47,141 nucleotides of DNA from an uncultured Anaeromyxobacter sp. GTDB lineage: Bacteria > Myxococcota > Myxococcia > Myxococcales > Anaeromyxobacteraceae. The position numbers were made by a program, and so were the translations under genes. Below the pieces are notes generated by a model that was not told the origin of the DNA, ran no database searches, and saw only the letters and a list, made by a program, of their open reading frames with translations. Below, in pieces: positions 41,690-47,141 of this stretch (its first letter is position 1; the number at the start of each line of letters is the position of its first letter). The stretch is taken from positions 1 through 47,141 of the forward strand of contig CAIVAR010000113.1 of assembly GCA_903904005.1 (NCBI GenBank), written 5' to 3'.

Positions 41690-42602
41690 CCCGCAGCGCC
41701 CCGGGAAGAAGCGACCAGCGAGCCGGGAGCCTCCCCGGCTGCTCCCCGTCCACGTCGAGCAGCACCTCGGCACCCTCGAGCGGCTCGGCCTCGACGACCC
41801 GCGCGCGGAGGCAACGGGTGTTGGGCAGCTTCACGTGGGTCCCGTCGTAGAGCATGCGCCGCTTGGTGAGGAAGTCGGAGAAGCCGAGCCCCTTCCAGGC
41901 GGTGACGTCGAGCCAGCCGTCGTCCATCCGGGCCGAGGGGGACACCATCATCCCGGCACCGAAGTAGCGCCCGTTGCACACGGCGATGGCCGTGACCCGG
42001 TCCTCGACCCAGTCGCCGCCGTCGATCCGCCAGCGGACCGGCTGGTCCCGGTAGCCGAGGAGCGCCTTCGCGCTCGCGAGCGTGTAGGTGAGCTTTCCGC
42101 CGCCGAGCCGCCCCCCCTTCGCCAGTTCCCGGACCACCCGCCCCGAGACCCCGAAGCTGGAGACGTTGACGAAGTGGCGCTTCCGCGCCGTCCCATCGGT
42201 CGCGGTGTACTCCACCATCCCGATGTCGCAGGTCACGGTCACCCCGACGGCGAGGGCGCGTGCCGCCTCCTCGGGGGTGCCCGGCCAGCCGAGCGACCGG
42301 CGCAGGTCCCCGCCGGTGCCGTGCGGGATGCAGCCGAAGAGCACCTCCGGCTCGACCACGGGGCCAGCCCCCGCGAGCCCGTCCACCACCTCGCTCGCGG
42401 TCCCGTCTCCCCCCACCGCGACCACCATGCGCTCGCCGCCCCGGGCGGCATCCCGCGCGATGTCTACAGCCTCGCCCCGGCGGGTCGTGAAGACCGCCTC
42501 GAACTGGCCGTGGGTCTCCTTCACGGCCGCGGCGATGCGGTCGAAGTGGCGTCCGGTCCGGCCGCCCCCGCTGGCGGGGTTCACGATGAGAAAAGGTCGC
42601 AC
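41664..42602 (-). CDS. diacylglycerol kinase-family lipid kinase
   Basis: This is a 312-aa protein of the DAGK catalytic family (YegS/DgkB-like). It has FLIVNPASGGGRTGRHF, the nucleotide loop VVAVGGDGTASEVV, a phosphate-binding IPHGTGGDLRRSLG (usual form GTGND), NVSSFGVSG and YFGAGMMVSPSARMDDGWLDV, with a closing LLDVDGEQPG. It should phosphorylate a lipid such as diacylglycerol or a sphingoid base, with unknown preference. GTG 42602 has GGGAGG 5-6 nt upstream. It lies 19 bp after glpC-like on the same strand. Grouping with glycerol-3-phosphate dehydrogenase genes suggests glycerophospholipid turnover. Confidence 0.92.
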   Translation of the reverse strand: MRPFLIVNPASGGGRTGRHFDRIAAAVKETHGQFEAVFTTRRGEAVDIARDAARGGERMVVAVGGDGTASEVVDGLAGAGPVVEPEVLFGCIPHGTGGDLRRSLGWPGTPEEAARALAVGVTVTCDIGMVEYTATDGTARKRHFVNVSSFGVSGRVVRELAKGGRLGGGKLTYTLASAKALLGYRDQPVRWRIDGGDWVEDRVTAIAVCNGRYFGAGMMVSPSARMDDGWLDVTAWKGLGFSDFLTKRRMLYDGTHVKLPNTRCLRARVVEAEPLEGAEVLLDVDGEQPGRLPARWSLLPGALRVRVPLVRP

Positions 42603-42621
42603 GTCGCCTCCCGGGGGGAGT

Positions 42622-43071
42622 CTAGCGCTCCCGGGGCGGCAATTCCCGACGCGCCGCGTCCAGGACCGCGGCCCGGGCCGCCAGGGCCCTCACCAGCCGG
42701 GTGATGGGCACCCCGGTGGGACAGAGCGGTTCGCAGCCGGTGCAGGCGGCGCAGGCGGACAGCTCCGCCGACGCGTGGGCCAGCATCTCGTCGCTCTTTC
42801 CGCAGAGCCGGAAGGCGGCGTGGAGCCCCAGGCTGCGGATGGCGGGGATGGCGGCGCGCAGGGAGCAGGCCGACTCGCAGAGGCCGCAGGAGATGCAGGC
42901 GCTCGAGGCGTCGGCGTCGGCCCGGGCCTCGAGCCCGGTGGGGGCGAGCCCCTCCGTGGCGTACGCGGCGAGGAACCGCTCCTCCCCCGTGCCGCGGCGG
43001 CGGAGCGCGCGAAGCGGGTGGGGAACGACGGCGCGCCAGGCGAGCCAGGCGTAGCTCCGGACCTTGCTCAA
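42622..43071 (-). CDS. GlpC-like iron-sulfur subunit of glycerol-3-phosphate dehydrogenase
   Basis: This 149-aa protein has two ferredoxin-type sets: CISCGLCESAC (C59, C62, C65, C69) and CAACTGCEPLCP (C107, C110, C113, C117). It should hold two [4Fe-4S] clusters and pass electrons from the GlpA/GlpB flavin subunits to the membrane quinone pool. It is much shorter than E. coli GlpC (about 400 aa) and lacks the CCG domains, so it is better seen as a minimal HdrC/GlpC-like subunit. The start is TTG 43071, overlapping the glpB stop (TTGA). Confidence 0.85.
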   Translation of the reverse strand: MSKVRSYAWLAWRAVVPHPLRALRRRGTGEERFLAAYATEGLAPTGLEARADADASSACISCGLCESACSLRAAIPAIRSLGLHAAFRLCGKSDEMLAHASAELSACAACTGCEPLCPTGVPITRLVRALAARAAVLDAARRELPPRER

Positions 43072-44381
43072 GCGCCCCTCCCCGCGGCGGCGCGCCCGGC
43101 CAGCCAGCCGGTGAAGATGGCCACCCCCATGCCGGTACCGTCCGAAGCGGGGTCATGGCCCCCCACCACGGCGCCGGCGGCGAAGACGCGCGGATGGACC
43201 ACGCGCCCCTCGGCATCGAGCGGGTGGAGCTCCCCGTCCACCCGCAAGCCGGCGGCGAGCAGCGCCTGCGGTGCGCGGCTGTCCGCCTGGGTGAGCGTGG
43301 CTGCGGCACGCGCGGCGAAGCGGATCGACGGGTCGGCGAAGGGGCCCTCCGACGCCTGCACGGGGAGCCCCAGGACCGACTCGCGCAGCTCGCCCCGCCG
43401 CTCGATCCCACCGCCGACGAACCGGCCGCTGGCGAGGACCCAGGAGCGCGCCACCACCTCGCGCCCTCCCACCGCTGCGGGAAGGTCGGGGCCGGCACCG
43501 GACCGGACCTCGCCCCCGAGGACCTCCACACCGGCCGCAGCCAGGCGGGCCTCGATGGCCCGGTGCATCCGGAGACCGGGGACGCTGGGGAGGTCGGAGA
43601 GGAACTCGGCCACCGGGATCCCGGCCTCGGCGGACATGCGCTCCGGGACCCGGGCCGCCGGATCGATTCCCAGCACGGGGGGCAGCACGGCCGCCGCGTC
43701 CCCCCGCGCGAGGATGCGCTTCAGGATCTTCCCCGCCTCCTCTGCCGCGCCCGGGGCCTCGAGGAGCCGGGCCAGGTCGAAGGGCGTGCCGACGGCACCC
43801 TCCTCCCATCGGAACAGGTCGAGGAGCACGGCGCGTGGCCGGGGACCGCCGAGCGGCTCGACCCGCACGGCCCCGGAGGCGACGAGCCCCGGATCCCATC
43901 CCAGGTGCCCCTCGAAGCCGCAGACCACGAGCGTCCCCCGCACCTCGGCGAGGTCGCCGGCGGCCATCGTGCGCTGGCAGGCGGCGGCCGGGTGGGCGTG
44001 GCCGAAGGGGGTGAGAAGCCACCGGTTGCGCCCGGTGGGCGGGGCGAGGACCGAGGAGAGCTGCCCGGTGGCGAACTCGACGGCGTTCCAGAGCCGGTCG
44101 AGCCGGTCCCGGAGCAGCCCGTACGGGTGGCCGGGGCGCGTGGCCGCGATGCGCCGCGCCGACTCGACCACGCCGGAGCGTGCGGCGAACGGTGCGTCGG
44201 GCATGCACGCCGGATCCTGTGCCACCGACACCGCGCCGCCGGAGAGACCGGTGCTACCGGGGGACTTCCGGGCCATCACCACGCGTGCGCCGGCCTCCCG
44301 CGCCGCGAGTGCCGCGGTCGCGCCGGCCATGCCGCCGCCCACCACGAGCACGTCGCACTCGATGCGGGGGGCAGGCGCCAT
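43068..44381 (-). CDS. glpB: anaerobic glycerol-3-phosphate dehydrogenase subunit B-like flavoprotein
   Basis: This is a 437-aa FAD-binding protein with DVLVVGGGMAGATAALAARE at the N-terminus and GSTGLSGGAVSVA shortly after, as in GlpB. WLLTPFGHAHPAAACQRTM, VVCGFEGHLGWDP and SWVLASGRFVGGG are present, and VFAAGAVVGGHDPASDGTGMGVAIFTG near the end is the C-terminal FAD contact. The ATG shares one base with the glpA stop (TGATG). In E. coli GlpABC oxidises glycerol-3-phosphate anaerobically. The same composition of FAD subunit, GlpB-like and Fe-S protein is preserved here. Confidence 0.88.
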   Translation of the reverse strand: MAPAPRIECDVLVVGGGMAGATAALAAREAGARVVMARKSPGSTGLSGGAVSVAQDPACMPDAPFAARSGVVESARRIAATRPGHPYGLLRDRLDRLWNAVEFATGQLSSVLAPPTGRNRWLLTPFGHAHPAAACQRTMAAGDLAEVRGTLVVCGFEGHLGWDPGLVASGAVRVEPLGGPRPRAVLLDLFRWEEGAVGTPFDLARLLEAPGAAEEAGKILKRILARGDAAAVLPPVLGIDPAARVPERMSAEAGIPVAEFLSDLPSVPGLRMHRAIEARLAAAGVEVLGGEVRSGAGPDLPAAVGGREVVARSWVLASGRFVGGGIERRGELRESVLGLPVQASEGPFADPSIRFAARAAATLTQADSRAPQALLAAGLRVDGELHPLDAEGRVVHPRVFAAGAVVGGHDPASDGTGMGVAIFTGWLAGRAAAGRGA

Positions 44382-46036
44382 CACAGCCCCCCCAGTCCAC
44401 GGTGGACGGCGCGGAGGAGTTCCTCCTCGGCGAGCTGCCAGCCGTCGAGGACGGCGCGCCGCTCGCGCCAGCCGGCCTCCAGCAGGTCGGAGAGCTCGGC
44501 GCGGAGCCGGTCGGCGTCCCAGTCGAGCTCGCGCGCCACGATCTGGGCCGCCGGGCGAGCGCAGTCGAGACCGCCGCACCCCCCCAGCGCCAGCCGGCAG
44601 CGGCGGCGCAGATCCTGGAGCCGGCGAACCCGCTCGTGCCGGGCGATCCAGGCCACCTCGGCGGCCAGGATCCCCTCGTCCCGGCAGAGGACGAGCTTCA
44701 GCCGCGGGTCCTCGTCGACGAGCCGGAGGACCTCGCGCGCCAGCGATCCGTGCCGGAAGACGATCCGGGCCGCGACGGGCTCGGCGATGCCGTGCCGTGC
44801 CGCGAGTTCCCGGGGCGACGGGACCTCGTCCCCACCGGGAAGCGGCACCTCGTGGGTCCGGCAGGGCAGCGTCGCCTTGCCGAGCATGGCCGCCACCCGG
44901 TCGGTGAGCTCCTCCGACTGGGCCCGGTAGCTCGCGAGCTTGCCCCCCACGAACGAGAGGAGCCCCGCCGAGCCCTCGCCGGCGTGGTCGTAGATCCGGT
45001 GGTCGCGGGAGAGATCGTCCTCCTCGACGCCGTACTCGAAGAGCGTGGTCCGGACTCCCCACCACGCCCGGGTGATGCGCGCCTCGCGGACGGAAGGCAC
45101 GAGCGAGGCCGCGCCGTCCACCAGGTACGCCACCTCGTCGGCGGTGGCGTCGAGGTCGTCGGGGTCGCCGAAGAAGTCGTCGTCGGTGGTCCCGATGATC
45201 GACTCCATCTCGTGCGGCATGAGGAACATCTGGCGGCCGTCGACGGCCGTGCAGATGATCCCGTAGTTCCCGTGGCGCCGGTCGAGCGAGAGGTGGACCC
45301 CCTTGCCCGGGCGCATGGGCACCTGGAAGCCGTTCGACCGGCCGAACTGGGGCGACCATCCGCCGGTGGCGTTCACCACCACCCCGGCGCGGGCCTCGCC
45401 GTGCTCCCCGGTGACGGCGTCCCGGAAGCGGACCGCAACCACCCTGCCCTGCTCGCGGACCAGGCTCGTGGCCTCGGTCCAGGTCCGCACGTCGGCGCCG
45501 TGGTCGGCCGCCGAGAGGGCGTTCAGCAGGCAGAGGCGCTGGCCGTCGATGCCCCACTCGTCGAGCGTCACCGCGCCGTGGAGCCCCGGGCGCAGCCCCG
45601 GCTCGACCCGGTAGAGCTCGTCCGCCGACAGGCGCACCGAGGGCTTGCCCCCCTTGAGCGGCTGGAAGAGGTCGTAGGTGCCGACGTAGACCTCGGTGGC
45701 GTACCAGGTGACCCGGTCGAGGAGGCGCGAGCCCTCGGCCTGGGAGGCGAAGGGCAGCAGGAAGGGGATCCGGAAGGTGAGGTGCGGGGCGATGTGCCGG
45801 ATGTAGCCGGCGTCGCGGGAGGCGAGCGCCGTGACGTTCCGGTCGCTCGTCATGTAGCGGATGCCGCCGTGGATCATCCCCGAGCTGGCGCCCGAGGCCC
45901 CGCAGGCGAGGTCCCGCTTCTCGAGCAGCAGCACCGACAGGCCGCGCATGGCGCAGTCGCGGGCCACGCCCGCGCCGTTCACGCCGCCGCCGAGGACGAC
46001 GACGTCGTAGCCTCCCTGGTGCGCCGGACCCGCCAT
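44381..46036 (-). CDS. glpA: anaerobic glycerol-3-phosphate dehydrogenase subunit A (FAD)
   Basis: This is a 551-aa flavoenzyme that oxidises sn-glycerol-3-phosphate to DHAP. It has VVVLGGGVNGAGVARD for FAD, LACGASGASSGMIHGGIRYM, VNATGGWSPQFG, KGVHLSL, LMPHEMESIIGTTDDDFFGD and RAWWGVRTTLFEYG. SFVGGKLASYRAQSEELTD follows. The C-terminal region keeps a BFD-like Cys set (RRRCRLALGGCGGLDCARPA), as in GlpA but not aerobic GlpD. ATG 46036 is the start, 12 bp after aspS. It heads glpA-glpB-glpC. Confidence 0.93.
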   Translation of the reverse strand: MAGPAHQGGYDVVVLGGGVNGAGVARDCAMRGLSVLLLEKRDLACGASGASSGMIHGGIRYMTSDRNVTALASRDAGYIRHIAPHLTFRIPFLLPFASQAEGSRLLDRVTWYATEVYVGTYDLFQPLKGGKPSVRLSADELYRVEPGLRPGLHGAVTLDEWGIDGQRLCLLNALSAADHGADVRTWTEATSLVREQGRVVAVRFRDAVTGEHGEARAGVVVNATGGWSPQFGRSNGFQVPMRPGKGVHLSLDRRHGNYGIICTAVDGRQMFLMPHEMESIIGTTDDDFFGDPDDLDATADEVAYLVDGAASLVPSVREARITRAWWGVRTTLFEYGVEEDDLSRDHRIYDHAGEGSAGLLSFVGGKLASYRAQSEELTDRVAAMLGKATLPCRTHEVPLPGGDEVPSPRELAARHGIAEPVAARIVFRHGSLAREVLRLVDEDPRLKLVLCRDEGILAAEVAWIARHERVRRLQDLRRRCRLALGGCGGLDCARPAAQIVARELDWDADRLRAELSDLLEAGWRERRAVLDGWQLAEEELLRAVHRGLGGL

Positions 46037-46048
46037 GAGGGGCGTTCG

Positions 46049-47141
46049 CTACTTCCCCGGCTCGACGGTGCTCTTCACGGAGAGTTCACGGAGCTGCTTG
46101 GCATCGGCGTCGCCCGGAGCCCCGGTCATCAGATCGGTGCCCTTCTGCGTCTTGGGCCAGGCCACCACGTCGCGCAGCGACTCGGCGCCGGTGAGGAGCA
46201 TGACCAGGCGGTCCATGCCGAGGGCGATGCCGCCGTGCGGGGGCGCGCCCATCTTCAGGGCGTCGAGGAGGAAGCCGAACTTGGATCGGGCGTCCTCGTC
46301 CGAGATCCCCATGGCGCGGAAGACGCGGGCCTGGACCTCGGGGTCGTGGAGACGGATGGAGCCGCCGCCGATCTCGAAGCCGTTCAGCACCAGATCGTAG
46401 CGCCAGCAGTACACCTTGCCGGGGTCGGTCTCGAGGAAGGGCAGATCCTGGTCGCGGGGGCGCGTGAAGGCGTGGTGCGCCGCGGCCCAGGTTCCGGCCT
46501 CCTCGTCGAACTCGAAGAGCGGCGGGTCGACCACCCAGAGGAAGTTCCAGTTGCCGCCCGAACCGTACTCCGGGATGAGCCCCATCTTCTTGGCCAGGTG
46601 CACGCGCAGGTTGGCCATGACGGTGTGCACCGTGGAGGGCTTGCCGAACTGGAAGAGGACCAGGTCGCCGGGCTGGGCGCCGACGGCGGCGTTCATCGCC
46701 AGGCGCAGCTCGGGGGTGATGGTCTTGGCGAAGGGGGACTGGGTCCACTCCCCGCCCTCGCCCACCTTGGCCCGGGCCAGCCCCTTCGAGCCCATGCCCT
46801 TCACGTACTCCTCGAGCTTGTCGATCTCGGTCCGGGAGAAGCTGGCCGAGGCGGGCACCTTCATGCCCTTCACGATGCCGCCCGATTCGACCGCGTCCTT
46901 CAGCAGGGGAACCCCGCCGCCGCCGTGCTGACGCACCAGTTCCGTGAGGACCACGTGCTCCATGCCGAAACGCAGGTCGGGCTTGTCGTTGCCGTACTTG
47001 GCCATCGACTCGTCGAAGGGCATGCGCCGGAACGGGCGCGGGATCTCGATCCCCAGCACCTCCTTCCAGAGCCGGACCACGAGCCCCTCGATGACGTCGA
47101 AGATGTCGTTCTGCTCGACGAAGCTCATCTCCACGTCGATC
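46049..47141 (-). CDS. aspS: aspartyl-tRNA synthetase, C-terminal part (5' cut by window edge)
   Basis: 364 residues of a class II aaRS are present. The visible N-terminal edge is IDVEMSFVEQNDIFDVIE, part of motif 2 surroundings in bacterial AspRS, followed by the GAD-type insertion domain and then FGKPSTVHTVMANLRV. The catalytic core resumes with NFLWVVDPPLFEF, HHAFTRPRDQDL, YDLVLNGFEIGGGSIRLHD, and motif 3 GAPPHGGIALGMDRLVMLL. The start lies beyond 47141. The TAG stop is 12 bp before glpA on the same strand, so aspS may lead a transcript into glpABC and the lipid kinase. I cannot tell by eye whether it is discriminating or also charges tRNA(Asn). Confidence 0.95.
   Translation of the reverse strand, partial: IDVEMSFVEQNDIFDVIEGLVVRLWKEVLGIEIPRPFRRMPFDESMAKYGNDKPDLRFGMEHVVLTELVRQHGGGGVPLLKDAVESGGIVKGMKVPASASFSRTEIDKLEEYVKGMGSKGLARAKVGEGGEWTQSPFAKTITPELRLAMNAAVGAQPGDLVLFQFGKPSTVHTVMANLRVHLAKKMGLIPEYGSGGNWNFLWVVDPPLFEFDEEAGTWAAAHHAFTRPRDQDLPFLETDPGKVYCWRYDLVLNGFEIGGGSIRLHDPEVQARVFRAMGISDEDARSKFGFLLDALKMGAPPHGGIALGMDRLVMLLTGAESLRDVVAWPKTQKGTDLMTGAPGDADAKQLRELSVKSTVEPGK

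Overview
The window is about 47 kb of very GC-rich, densely coding chromosome; no non-coding stretch exceeds 300 bp. The mix of genes points to a deltaproteobacterial/Myxococcota chromosome, possibly Anaeromyxobacter-like: a DUF507 protein, a Ser/Thr kinase-TPR gene, an HNH endonuclease, an archaeal-type class I aldolase and an AddAB-like pair. This assignment is an inference from gene content and composition, not from a database search. I see no tRNA, rRNA, CRISPR array, insertion sequence or phage genes.

Layout. (1) 1-2437: the end of one FAD oxidoreductase subunit, a [2Fe-2S]+DAO-type flavoprotein subunit, and proC. (2) 2439-5644: a lipoprotein, a PHP-family protein that has lost metal ligands, a small conserved-looking protein and truD. 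(3) 5647-10050, minus strand: a haem-synthesis operon (hypothetical gene, hemX/ccsA-like, hemA, hemC, hemD) with 4-bp start/stop overlaps, divergent from trxA. (4) 10555-15106, minus strand: cell-elongation genes mreC-mreD-mrdA-rodA, without an adjacent mreB, divergent from a PpiD-like foldase. (5) 16825-21871: a GAF-GGDEF cyclase, maf-yggS, a zinc-ribbon protein, a DUF3108-like secreted protein that appears to start at CTG, DUF507 and fructose-bisphosphate aldolase. (6) 21938-28353, minus strand: an AddA/AddB-like helicase-nuclease pair, both with Fe-S-type cysteine sets. (7) 28646-33148: an HNH endonuclease whose 3' end runs out of frame over a small membrane-protein gene, then a Ser/Thr kinase-TPR gene split by an in-frame TAA. 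(8) 33215-37835: queD, a rhodanese-MauE redox pair, a methyltransferase, thiE, a possible split-barrel protein and thiSG. (9) 37877-47141: a SNF2/RapA-type helicase and a CHAD protein, convergent with a tight minus-strand run aspS-glpA-glpB-glpC-diacylglycerol kinase.

Most genes are housekeeping (haem, thiamine, queuosine/pterin, cell wall, glycerol-3-phosphate, recombination). The least explained features are: two short palindromes 22.7 kb apart with compensated stem differences, each abutting a stop codon; the interrupted kinase-TPR gene; the CTG start; the degenerate PHP site; the out-of-frame HNH/small-membrane-protein overlap; and the Cys-rich rhodanese paired with MauE. I found no clear new multi-gene defence or mobile system.
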